Shown here: in pieces, positions 1 to 6,035 of the stretch
How positions within the stretch are numbered: position 1 is the first letter of the stretch
How the letters are laid out: each line of letters starts with the position of its first letter
NCBI GenBank assembly: GCA_947174615.1
Contig: CAMWJQ010000163.1
Span: forward strand, 1 to 8,414
Source of the DNA: an uncultured Lachnospiraceae bacterium
Lineage (GTDB): Bacteria > Bacillota > Clostridia > Lachnospirales > Lachnospiraceae
Length of the DNA: 8,414 nucleotides
Direction: 5' to 3'
Position numbers and translations under genes: made by a program
Notes under the pieces: generated by a model
Told to the model about the DNA's origin: nothing
Seen by the model: the letters and a program-made list of their open reading frames with translations, nothing else
Databases searched by the model: none

Positions 1-564
1 CTCCACCGCACTGTAGAGTCCATCCACAACATCATCCGGCAAAAATGTCGCGATCATATCGGCGCCAATCACCCGCGCTTTATGGTGTTCTGGCTGCCCC
101 ATCCACAGACCGTTCAGAAAATAACGCACTACCGAATACCCTACACAATAAAAATGCATATCGGTATCATTCTTTTCCTGAAAATCTGAAAAAGCCTGCT
201 CAATTCCCAATGAAATCAAATTGTTTATGTCATCCTTTGTAACATTGCGCTCTCGGTCAAGGTCCATATCCACATGCACATTCATCGTCTTGAGCACGCG
301 CCCGGCAGCAGCAATACACACCTCATCAAGCTTGACGCCAATTTTCTCCTGCAGGGATTGTCTGATATCCGCTATCGTCGCTGCCACTCTGTTAATGTCA
401 TGAATCTGTCCATCAAGCATGGCACGCGTCTGATGCTGACGGATTTCCTGTGCTGTCACGACAAAACGATCCCCCTGTCTGTAACCCACAGTACCCACAA
501 CACTCCTCGTACCGATATCAAGTCCAAATACAAGATCCTCTCCGTTCACTTTCACTTCATTCAT
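1..564 (-). CDS. FtsA-like actin-fold ATPase, N-terminal part (runs off the left edge)
   Basis: An open frame reads from an ATG at 564 without a stop to base 1 (188 codons seen). The N-terminus holds the phosphate-1 loop of the actin/Hsp70 superfamily, FGLDIGTRSVVG at residues 13-24, with the expected D16, G18 and T19. Farther on, stretches such as CIAAAGR (about 83-89) and IGADMIATFLPDDVVDGLY (about 167-185) resemble the SHS2 region of FtsA/PilM-type proteins. Members bind ATP and, in FtsA itself, tether FtsZ to the membrane. In Clostridia a longer FtsA-domain protein of less certain role exists besides the true division FtsA, and this copy beside polA-coaE is probably that type. The start sits 6 bases after the coaE stop, with GGGAG and GAAG purine tracts inside the coaE end, so it is probably co-transcribed and translationally coupled. 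Family assignment is good; exact role is not settled. Confidence 0.82.
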   Translation of the reverse strand, partial: MNEVKVNGEDLVFGLDIGTRSVVGTVGYRQGDRFVVTAQEIRQHQTRAMLDGQIHDINRVAATIADIRQSLQEKIGVKLDEVCIAAAGRVLKTMNVHVDMDLDRERNVTKDDINNLISLGIEQAFSDFQEKNDTDMHFYCVGYSVVRYFLNGLWMGQPEHHKARVIGADMIATFLPDDVVDGLYSAVE

Positions 565-570
565 ACTTCT

Positions 571-1161
571 TCAATCTCCCATTATATCTTTGACCTGTTT
601 GTAGGTTTCCTCCAAATCGCCATTGTTGGAAATGACCACCTGACAGTGTTTTCGAAATGTGTCCTCACTCAGCTGTCCCCGCATAATATCCGCAATCTTC
701 TGCGCGCTGTACTGCCGGCTCTCTGCAAGTCTCTTTTTCCGCACTGCCACATCCGAATGCACATACCACAATTCATCCACAATCTGATCATACTGCTCCT
801 CAATCAAAAGCGCCGCCTCGATTAAAAAGTAATCCGCTGTACCTTTCTCCCGCTCATGTGCAATCTCACCTAAAATATAACGCTTCACTTCAGGATGAAC
901 TATGCTGTTGACGCGTTCCAGCAATGCCTTGTCATGAAAAATCTGTTTTGCCATCTCGGCTTTATTGATCGTGCCGTCAGCGTTCAGCGCTTCCTGTCCC
1001 AAAAGCGCCGCCAGTTTTTGATAACATGCCTGTCCCGGCTCATATAATTTATGCGCTGCCTCGTCCGCCCTGACAATCCTGCACCTGTAGTGCGCTTCGA
1101 TATACGAAAGCACCTGCGTCTTCCCCGCACCGACGCCTCCTGTAATCCCTATGATTTTCAT
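571..1161 (-). CDS. coaE: Dephospho-CoA kinase
   Basis: This cytoplasmic enzyme phosphorylates the 3'-hydroxyl of dephospho-CoA with ATP, the last step of coenzyme A synthesis. The 196-residue protein has a P-loop, GITGGVGAGKT (residues 5-15), a RAD motif at 31-33 in place of the usual DAD, the substrate-lid signature IVHPEV (87-92) and the pattern IEAALLIEE (114-122), where many homologues have PLLxE. The length of about 200 residues is normal. The frame stays open upstream to 1317, but that would overlap polA by over 100 bases. The ATG at 1161 starts directly on the conserved KIIGITGG and has GGGAG five bases ahead of it, so it is the better start. The gene lies 46 bases after polA and 6 bases before the FtsA-like gene. 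Its Shine-Dalgarno sequence and ATGAAA start fall inside a repeat also seen ahead of polA. Confidence 0.95.
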   Translation of the reverse strand: MKIIGITGGVGAGKTQVLSYIEAHYRCRIVRADEAAHKLYEPGQACYQKLAALLGQEALNADGTINKAEMAKQIFHDKALLERVNSIVHPEVKRYILGEIAHEREKGTADYFLIEAALLIEEQYDQIVDELWYVHSDVAVRKKRLAESRQYSAQKIADIMRGQLSEDTFRKHCQVVISNNGDLEETYKQVKDIMGD

Positions 1162-1201
1162 GCTAACTCCCATCTGCACGCCTAAGCGGGCATACGAATC
1201 A
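1162..1201 (-). repeat. Hairpin-bearing intergenic repeat, copy A (polA-coaE gap)
   Basis: This 40-base stretch matches 3886-3926 at 35 of 40 aligned positions plus one single-base gap. On the coding (minus) strand it reads as a stem (TGCCCGC, loop TTAG, GCGTGCA, one mismatch) followed by AGATGGGAGTTAGC and then the coaE ATG. The similarity continues into the first coaE codons (ATGAAAAT against GTGAAAT and ATGAAAT in the other copies). It fills nearly the whole gap between polA and coaE and carries the coaE ribosome binding site. There is no T-run after the stem, so it is not a terminator. Confidence 0.72.
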
Positions 1202-1207
1202 TTCACA

Positions 1208-3880
1208 CTATTTCGCCTCATACCAATCTGAGCCTGTGTGAAGGTCAATCTCCAAATCGACTGCCAGCTTACATGCATTCTGCATCTCATGAGACAACAC
1301 CGACCGCACTTCCTCAATCTCGTCCGACCTTGTCTCTATCAAAAGTTCGTCATGTATCTGCAAAATGAGTTTAGACTTCAATCCCTTCTTCTTCAGCGCA
1401 TCATACACATGAACCATCGCATACTTGATGATATCCGCCGCCGTGCCCTGTATTGGGGAATTCATGGCAACGCGCTCACCGAAGGAACGCTGGTTAAAAT
1501 TCGTAGACTTCAGCTCTGGAACGGGTCTGCGCCTGCCAAACATGGTTTCACAGTATCCTTTATCCTTGGCGTCTTCCACCATCTGATCCAAAAATTTCTT
1601 GATTCCCGGATACGTCTTAAAATATGCATCAATGTACTCCTTTGCTTCCCTAGGCGTAATACTCAGATCCTGACTTAGCCCAAACGAGCTGATGCCGTAT
1701 ACGATTCCGAAATTCACTGCCTTTGCGTTGCGCCGCTGCAAATCCGTAACTTCCTCAAAGGGAGTGTGAAACACTTTCGACGCCGTGATCCTGTGAATAT
1801 CCTCATCCATCCTGTACGCTTCAATCAACTGCGCATCGTCTGACATATGTGCCAGCACGCGGAGTTCAATCTGAGAATAATCTGCATCCATAAAAATACA
1901 GCCATCCTGTGGAATAAACACTTTTCGAATCCTCCTGCCAAGTTCCATGCGCATTGGGATGTTCTGTAAATTTGGCTCTGTTGAACTTAGTCTTCCTGTC
2001 GCTGTAATCGTCTGGTTAAAATTGGTGTGAATTTTATTGTCTGCATCTATAAATGCTGCAAGCCCCTCGGCGTAAGTGGACTTGAGCTTTGTAAGCCCTC
2101 TGTATTCTAGTATATCCTTGACAATCGGATATTCTGCCGCAAGTTTCTCAAGCACCTCCGCTGCTGTCGAGTAGCCTGTTTTCGTCTTTTTACCGTCAGG
2201 CAGTTTCATTTTCTCGAATAATATTTCTCCCAATTGTTTTGGTGAATTAATATTAAATGTTTCACCTGCCGCTGCGTGAATTGCGTCCTCAAGCTCGCGA
2301 ATCCTGCCGCTTAATGCCTCCCCATACGCCTTCAATTCCTCCGGCTTGACAAGAATCCCTTCCCGTTCCATGTCAAACAGCACATACGTAAGCGGCATTT
2401 CCAGCTCTCTAAACAGTTTCTCCATGTGATTTTGTTTTAGCGCCGCTTCCAGGATCGGTCTGACCTTGTATAAACAATATGCTTCCTTTGCCAGATATGC
2501 CAGACACTCTTTCCGCCTGCCTCGATATGCAGAAGCAGGATCGGACTTGCCAAACACCTCAGCCCACTTCTCAAACTGAATATGAAGATATTCGTCCGCA
2601 ATGTCTGTGATAGCATAATCACTTTTAAGTGGATTTACCAGATATGCAGCAATCTTACAGTCATAAATATTTTTGGTCAGCGCATATGCTGAGAGTGCCC
2701 TGTCACTCTCGGCTGAAACCATTTTCTTATAATCATTCTTAACATCAAACACGGAGACTGTCATCTGATCTGCCAGCAGCATCTGCTCAATCTGCTCTTG
2801 CAGAAATGATACTGTGATTTCCCCTCCACTCTCAATCAAATACACATTCCGCTCATTCTCAGAACCACCGCACAGCAGACAGCCAAAGATCTCCTCAGAT
2901 GCATCCACCTGCAGATGCATCTGTCCGTTGGCAAACGTCCCCAGTTCCCCAGAGTCCTTCGCCTTGGCATATATAATCCGAACTGCTGCATTTCCAGCCT
3001 TTATCGCCACCTCAAAAGCATGTCTGGCATCTTCTGCTGTCCCGATCTCGACAACTTTGATATCTCTGTCAAGATTGATTGCCGGCGTCTGATGTTCCAG
3101 ACCCTCCTGCTCAAATTTACCGCTGAGAGAGAGCTGCCGCAAACAGGTGTCCGCCTCCAGCGTAAGAATACTGCCTGTATCCAAACACGCTCTTTTCTCT
3201 GAAAAATCAATCTCAATATCGGAATTTATCCTATAAACTTCCCGATAGCTGTCAATGTTCTCCTGATTCTCCTCTAATTTCTCCCGAATGCTTTTCTGCG
3301 GCAGCTCGTCTATATGCGCATACAACTCCTCAATCGACTCATAAGTATCCAGCAGATTCGCTGCTGTCTTTTCCCCTATACCAAGCGCCTTTGACAATAC
3401 CAAAGATTCACAAAAATGTGCTGGCGCCGCCTCATAGTTCACAAACTCGGTCTTTCCTCCGCCAGTCACAATCAGGCTAACCTTGACATGTTCTGATGCT
3501 AACTGCAAAAAATCCCGATTATCTGACACAACTGTCAGATCTTTATCCGAATGTGCTGCGATGGTCCCAATCAAATCAGTTACCTTGTATCCAGCCTTTT
3601 CAACAAGGTAAATTTTCATCGCCGAAAGAACATCTTTCAGGACAGGAATCTGCTCACACAGCGCCGCTGGCATCTTCTGTGAAGCCTTCTGTTCATCTGT
3701 TTCCTTGGATTCGAATACCACACTCAAATACTCTGGTTTCTCCTCCACAATCTTGAACAAAACATTCAAAAAACCGTAGATGGCATTGGTGTGAAACCCC
3801 GTCGAATCCGTCATCATCGGCACGCTGTAAAACGCTTTCTGTAAAATACTCTCTCCATCTATCAATACAATCCTACTCAT
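1208..3880 (-). CDS. polA: DNA polymerase I with degenerate 5' nuclease and 3'-5' exonuclease domains
   Basis: Family A polymerase of 890 residues, used in Okazaki-fragment maturation and excision repair. The polymerase domain (about 490-890) is intact: motif A MDADYSQIELR (664-674, catalytic D667 and E672), motif B RRNAKAVNFGIVYG (716-729, K720, F724, Y728) and motif C QIHDELL (841-847, D844). The N-terminal 5' nuclease fold is recognisable from LIDGESIL (6-13), AGYKVTDLIG (96-105), VVSDNRDFLQLA (117-128) and the DNA-binding GIGEKTA (167-173), but most metal ligands are changed or deleted. The middle domain (about 275-480) lacks the DxE of proofreading enzymes, as in Bacillus-type Pol I. The reading frame is unbroken throughout, so frameshift errors do not explain the losses. 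The ATG at 3880 gives the usual family start (MSRIVLIDG); its GGGAG lies 11 bases upstream, rather far, within a repeat. coaE follows. Confidence 0.96.
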   Translation of the reverse strand: MSRIVLIDGESILQKAFYSVPMMTDSTGFHTNAIYGFLNVLFKIVEEKPEYLSVVFESKETDEQKASQKMPAALCEQIPVLKDVLSAMKIYLVEKAGYKVTDLIGTIAAHSDKDLTVVSDNRDFLQLASEHVKVSLIVTGGGKTEFVNYEAAPAHFCESLVLSKALGIGEKTAANLLDTYESIEELYAHIDELPQKSIREKLEENQENIDSYREVYRINSDIEIDFSEKRACLDTGSILTLEADTCLRQLSLSGKFEQEGLEHQTPAINLDRDIKVVEIGTAEDARHAFEVAIKAGNAAVRIIYAKAKDSGELGTFANGQMHLQVDASEEIFGCLLCGGSENERNVYLIESGGEITVSFLQEQIEQMLLADQMTVSVFDVKNDYKKMVSAESDRALSAYALTKNIYDCKIAAYLVNPLKSDYAITDIADEYLHIQFEKWAEVFGKSDPASAYRGRRKECLAYLAKEAYCLYKVRPILEAALKQNHMEKLFRELEMPLTYVLFDMEREGILVKPEELKAYGEALSGRIRELEDAIHAAAGETFNINSPKQLGEILFEKMKLPDGKKTKTGYSTAAEVLEKLAAEYPIVKDILEYRGLTKLKSTYAEGLAAFIDADNKIHTNFNQTITATGRLSSTEPNLQNIPMRMELGRRIRKVFIPQDGCIFMDADYSQIELRVLAHMSDDAQLIEAYRMDEDIHRITASKVFHTPFEEVTDLQRRNAKAVNFGIVYGISSFGLSQDLSITPREAKEYIDAYFKTYPGIKKFLDQMVEDAKDKGYCETMFGRRRPVPELKSTNFNQRSFGERVAMNSPIQGTAADIIKYAMVHVYDALKKKGLKSKLILQIHDELLIETRSDEIEEVRSVLSHEMQNACKLAVDLEIDLHTGSDWYEAK

Positions 3881-3951
3881 TTCACGCTAAACTCCCATCT
3901 GCCCGCTTTAGCGGGCGTACAAATCAGGATGCATGAAATCTTTGATTTCAT
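3877..3951 (-). CDS. Possible 24-codon leader ORF overlapping the polA start
   Basis: In the anti-sigma-like to polA gap a short frame starts with ATG at 3951 and ends in TGA at 3877-3879. The TGA overlaps the polA ATG as ATGA, the usual arrangement for translational coupling. A strong GGGAGGAG lies about eight bases upstream, overlapping the end of the preceding gene. The peptide would start MKSKISCILICTPAK and end SVK. Most of it is encoded by the two hairpins of the repeat, and the ATG itself sits in a 10-bp stem, so it may simply be repeat sequence that happens to be open. No homologue is recognised. Coding status is unproven. Confidence 0.2.
   Translation of the reverse strand: MKSKISCILICTPAKAGRWEFSVK
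3886..3926 (-). repeat. Hairpin-bearing intergenic repeat, copy B (before polA)
   Basis: This 41-base copy is related to 1162-1201. It contains a perfect 6-bp GC stem with a four-base loop (GCCCGC, TAAA, GCGGGC on the coding strand, at 3901-3916), followed by AGATGGGAGTTTAGC, which supplies the nearest Shine-Dalgarno-like sequence for polA. The segment GGAGTTTAGC plus TGAAAT recurs 66 bases upstream at 3944-3961, so the full unit here looks like about 66 bases flanked by direct repeats. No T-run follows the stem. Confidence 0.72.
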
Positions 3952-3953
3952 GC
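3931..3953. repeat. Perfect 10-bp inverted repeat with three-base loop
   Basis: Arms GCATGAAATC (3931-3940) and GATTTCATGC (3944-3953) pair perfectly around TTT. On the coding strand the stem begins at the last base of the anti-sigma-like stop codon, and no T-run follows, so it is a poor intrinsic terminator. It may act as an RNA processing or stability element between the two genes, or be part of the neighbouring repeat. Confidence 0.7.
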
Positions 3954-4261
3954 TAAACTCCTCCCAGCAAAAACATACATACAATCATAGAACCAACTAA
4001 AAAAAGACCGGCTTTGAGCTGTTTATATATCTTTTTTCGCGTAATCGTGCGATTCAGCCTGTCCTCCAGTTCACTCTGCACATCAATATCTTCAGCATTC
4101 TCCAATCTGCTGATCCCCTCCAGCAAAAGGTATTCTACTGTAAGTTCCTCCATACATTCACTGCAGGAAGATATATGTTCTACAAACTGATATGCTGTAT
4201 CCAAATCCAACTCATCTTTCAAGAATAAATGAATACAGCGCTGTGCTTCTTTACAATCCAT
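3953..4261 (-). CDS. Small zf-HC2 anti-sigma-factor-like membrane protein
   Basis: The 102-residue protein begins MDCKEAQ and has a zinc-binding pattern C3 ... H29-x3-C33-x2-C36 (HISSCSEC), typical of the zf-HC2 domain of anti-sigma factors, which hold an ECF sigma factor at the membrane. An acidic helical linker (about 41-70) and a basic patch RKKIYKQLK (75-83) come before one hydrophobic segment at about 84-100, which suggests a cytoplasmic N-terminus and a single membrane span. Only about two residues follow the span, so there is almost no outside domain, and no sigma factor gene adjoins it in this window. The start has AGAGGA five bases upstream, and a candidate promoter lies about 70 bases ahead. 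The last codons GGA GTT TAG belong to the repeat found before polA. The zinc motif makes the family fairly sure; regulation of a sigma factor is inference. Confidence 0.75.
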   Translation of the reverse strand: MDCKEAQRCIHLFLKDELDLDTAYQFVEHISSCSECMEELTVEYLLLEGISRLENAEDIDVQSELEDRLNRTITRKKIYKQLKAGLFLVGSMIVCMFLLGGV

Positions 4262-4329
4262 TGCTGTCCTCTCATATTTATATCAAATGTGTTACCATAA
4301 TTCGTTTACTTGAACATATTACCTTCCTA

Positions 4330-4358
4330 ATAATACACTATATCCCGGTATTTTTAAA
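4330..4358 (-). promoter_or_regulatory. Candidate sigma-A promoter for the anti-sigma-like gene and polA-coaE
   Basis: On the minus strand TTTAAA (4353-4358) and TATTAT (4330-4335) are separated by 17 bases in an AT-rich gap of about 140 bases after trmD. The -35 matches consensus at 4 of 6 positions and the -10 at 5 of 6. Transcription would start near 4323, leaving a leader of about 60 bases. No clear terminator is seen between the trmD stop and this site, so read-through from trmD is possible. Confidence 0.45.
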
Positions 4359-4400
4359 GAGCGAATTTCTAAAATTTCACTTTTAAACAGTTTCCTCTCT

Positions 4401-5129
4401 CTATTTTTGTAAAAATTGACAAGATTTTATATACGCTTCATACAGTTCGGGTCTACGTTCTTTGGTGCGCGCCAGAGACTGCTCCGTACGCCATTTTTCA
4501 ATGTTCGCATGGTGTCCGCTAAGAAGTACATCCGGCACCTTTTTCTCATGCCAGATTTCCGGTCTTGAGTACTGTGGATACTCCAACAGCCCGTTTGCAT
4601 GAGATTCTGTCTGTGCCGACTCTCCATTATTTAACACCCCCGGCACAAGCCTTGACACTGCATCAATCAGCACCATCGCGGGCAGTTCTCCGCCTGTCAG
4701 CACATAATCCCCTATAGAAATATAGTCTGTAACAATCTCCTCCAAAACCCGCTCGTCAATTCCTTCGTAATGCCCGCACAGAAAAATGAGATCCTCTTCC
4801 TGTGACAACTCTGCCGCCTTTTTCTGATGAAAGACCTCTCCCTGCGGCGTCACATAGATGACCCTCGACCTGCTCTTTGTACCTTTGCGCTGGACAATTT
4901 TCTCTTCCAGTGCCTGCCAGCAGTCATACACAGGCTGCGCCTGCATCAGCATGCCTGCCCCGCCGCCATAAGTGTAGTCATCCACCTTCTTGTGCTTATC
5001 CAGTGTATAATCACGTATATTTACCGCCTCTATGGAGATGCAGCCCCTATCCTCCGCCCGTCCTATAATACTGGTACGCAGCCCTTCAAGCACCATTTCC
5101 GGAAACAGAGTCATAATATGAAAATTCAT
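4401..5129 (-). CDS. trmD: tRNA (guanine-N1-)-methyltransferase
   Basis: TrmD transfers methyl from S-adenosylmethionine to N1 of G37 in tRNAs, which prevents +1 frameshifting. The protein of 242 residues matches the family length of about 240-250. Hallmarks of its trefoil-knot (SPOUT) fold are YGGGAGM (54-60), CGHYEGIDER (118-127), SIGDYVLTGGELPAMVLIDA (138-157) and LLEYPQYSRPEIW (181-193). The region just before the last motif reads TESHANG where many homologues have a DSF-like sequence with the catalytic aspartate; a glutamate there may be a lineage variant. The frame is open to 5156, overlapping rimM, but the ATG at 5129 starts the conserved MNFHIMTLFPEM and follows GGAGAGG, so it is chosen. 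It lies 10 bases after rimM and is clearly co-transcribed with it. The usual next gene, rplS, is absent. Confidence 0.96.
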   Translation of the reverse strand: MNFHIMTLFPEMVLEGLRTSIIGRAEDRGCISIEAVNIRDYTLDKHKKVDDYTYGGGAGMLMQAQPVYDCWQALEEKIVQRKGTKSRSRVIYVTPQGEVFHQKKAAELSQEEDLIFLCGHYEGIDERVLEEIVTDYISIGDYVLTGGELPAMVLIDAVSRLVPGVLNNGESAQTESHANGLLEYPQYSRPEIWHEKKVPDVLLSGHHANIEKWRTEQSLARTKERRPELYEAYIKSCQFLQK

Positions 5130-5139
5130 AAATCCTCTC

Positions 5140-5649
5140 CTACTCCAACAGTCCATCCATAATGTGTACTTTCATCTTCCTGTTGCTCATATCCACGTCA
5201 AGAATACACTGCTTAATCGCTGGAAACAACACCTGCCTGCCGTCCTCAAACTTTACCTCATACACATCATTAGCCCCAGTTTCGATCACATTCGTCAGCA
5301 TACCTAGATACTGGTCCTGGTCATCATACACAGCCAGACCGATCAGATCCGCTATGAAATACTCATCGCGCCCAAGCTTTACAGCGTTTTCCCTTGTCAC
5401 AAGCAAAGGCTTTCCCTTATATTTTTCAATGTCATTGATATTGTCGAGCCCCTTAAATTTCAGGATCGCATACTGCTTAAAGAACTTGACGCCTTCTATT
5501 TCAAGAGTCTTCTTTTCCTTTCCTGTATCCAGGATCACTTCCTTGAGCTTCTTGAAACGCCTCACATCATTTGTGGTCGGAAACACTTTTACTTCTCCGT
5601 GAACGCCATGCGGCTGCGTGATCGCCCCTACCTGCAATAAATCCTCCAT
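5140..5649 (-). CDS. rimM: 16S rRNA processing / 30S maturation factor RimM
   Basis: RimM binds ribosomal protein S19 and helps the 30S head mature. The 169-residue protein is of normal length and has the N-terminal RimM barrel signature GAITQPHGVHGEVKVFPTT (8-26). The C-terminal PRC-barrel follows, with DEYFIADLIGL (95-105), VIETGANDVYEV (121-132), LFPAIKQCI (141-149) and the closing HIMDGLLE (162-169). A strong AAGGAGG precedes the ATG at 5649 by a few bases, fixing the start. The gene is separated from khpA by a 127-base gap holding a terminator and a palindrome, so rimM-trmD is probably expressed partly apart from the ffh-rpsP unit. Confidence 0.96.
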   Translation of the reverse strand: MEDLLQVGAITQPHGVHGEVKVFPTTNDVRRFKKLKEVILDTGKEKKTLEIEGVKFFKQYAILKFKGLDNINDIEKYKGKPLLVTRENAVKLGRDEYFIADLIGLAVYDDQDQYLGMLTNVIETGANDVYEVKFEDGRQVLFPAIKQCILDVDMSNRKMKVHIMDGLLE

Positions 5650-5673
5650 GAATCCTCCTTTTGATTCCCCATA

Positions 5674-5702
5674 ATTATGCTTTAGGAACTGTTAAAAAAT
5701 AA
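5674..5702 (-). promoter_or_regulatory. Weak candidate promoter for rimM-trmD
   Basis: CATAAT (5674-5679) on the minus strand matches a -10 box at 5 of 6 positions. A hexamer TTATTT lies 17 bases upstream (5697-5702) but resembles TTGACA poorly. A promoter is expected somewhere after the khpA terminator, and this is the best candidate seen. It overlaps the palindrome at 5684-5722. Confidence 0.28.
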
Positions 5703-5722
5703 GTAATTTATTCACAGTTCCT
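5684..5722. repeat. Imperfect 39-bp palindrome in the rimM leader
   Basis: Outer arms AGGAACTGT (5684-5692) and ACAGTTCCT (5714-5722) are perfect inverted repeats of 9 bp. The inner AT-rich part is also partly symmetrical (AATAA against TTATT around a five-base centre). It lies between the khpA terminator and the rimM ribosome binding site. It could be an operator, an RNA hairpin in the leader, or a small miniature-transposon-like palindromic repeat. It lacks the GC-rich stem and T-run of a terminator. Confidence 0.6.
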
Positions 5723-5740
5723 TAATACAGTATTGCGTAA

Positions 5741-5772
5741 ATAAAAGGGTGTTCATCAGAACACCCTTTTAT
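5741..5772 (-). terminator. Intrinsic terminator after khpA
   Basis: A perfect 14-bp stem (5741-5754 with 5759-5772) surrounds a four-base loop. In the minus direction the hairpin contains GGGTGTTC paired with GAACACCC and ends in TTTTATTT. It begins five bases after the khpA stop codon, so it ends the ylxM-ffh-rpsP-khpA transcript. In the plus direction the T-run is only four bases and no plus-strand gene precedes it. Confidence 0.88.
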
Positions 5773-5776
5773 GACC

Positions 5777-6007
5777 TTACACAATCTCAACATCCACCTT
5801 CAGATTATCTTTGGAAGATGCTGCCTTGACCACAGAACGGATCGCCTTCGCAATTCTGCCCTGCTTGCCAATCACTTTCCCCATATCGGTCGGTGCTACA
5901 TGAAGTTCTACAGTGATATTCTTACCCTCTGCCTTCTCTGTAACGACTACCTCATCAGGATTGTCCACTAAAGCCTTCGCGATAACTTCGACTAACTCCT
6001 TCATCAT
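5777..6007 (-). CDS. khpA: KH-domain RNA-binding protein (KhpA / YlqC type)
   Basis: A 76-residue, single KH-domain protein. It begins MMKELVEVIAKALVDNPDEV and has the RNA-binding loop GKVIGKQGR (43-51), with the GxxG signature GKQG at 47-50, then a helix and a final strand (KVDVEIV). In Firmicutes such as Streptococcus, KhpA pairs with KhpB/EloR to bind RNA and influence cell elongation and division; here that role is inferred from family. GGAGG lies five bases before the first ATG and eight before the second (6004); many homologues begin at the second Met, so the start could be 6004. It lies 28 bases after rpsP, its usual neighbour, and is followed at once by a terminator. Confidence 0.93.
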   Translation of the reverse strand: MMKELVEVIAKALVDNPDEVVVTEKAEGKNITVELHVAPTDMGKVIGKQGRIAKAIRSVVKAASSKDNLKVDVEIV

Positions 6008-6035
6008 TCACACCTCCATGAGTGTCCGATTCATC

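Noticed and set aside
274..825. 183-codon open frame on the plus strand
   Set aside because: It lies antisense across the FtsA-like gene and coaE, has no family motifs, and the minus-strand frames show clear conserved proteins.
1162..1317. Longer coaE start at 1317
   Set aside because: The extra residues overlap the polA end and are unlike CoaE; the ATG at 1161 begins the conserved KIIGITGG with a good ribosome binding site.
2814..3202. Overlapping plus-strand open frames inside polA
   Set aside because: They are shadows of the polA codons, without start signals or recognisable domains.
3901..3953. Hairpins before polA as intrinsic terminators
   Set aside because: Neither stem is followed by a T-run on the minus strand, and the downstream genes appear to belong to the same transcript.
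4262..4400. Terminator or small gene in the trmD to anti-sigma-like gap
   Set aside because: The sequence is AT-rich with no GC stem and no open frame with a ribosome binding site; only a candidate promoter is supported.
5130..5156. Longer trmD start at 5156 overlapping rimM
   Set aside because: The conserved start MNFHIMTLFPEM is at 5129 with a well-placed GGAGAGG.
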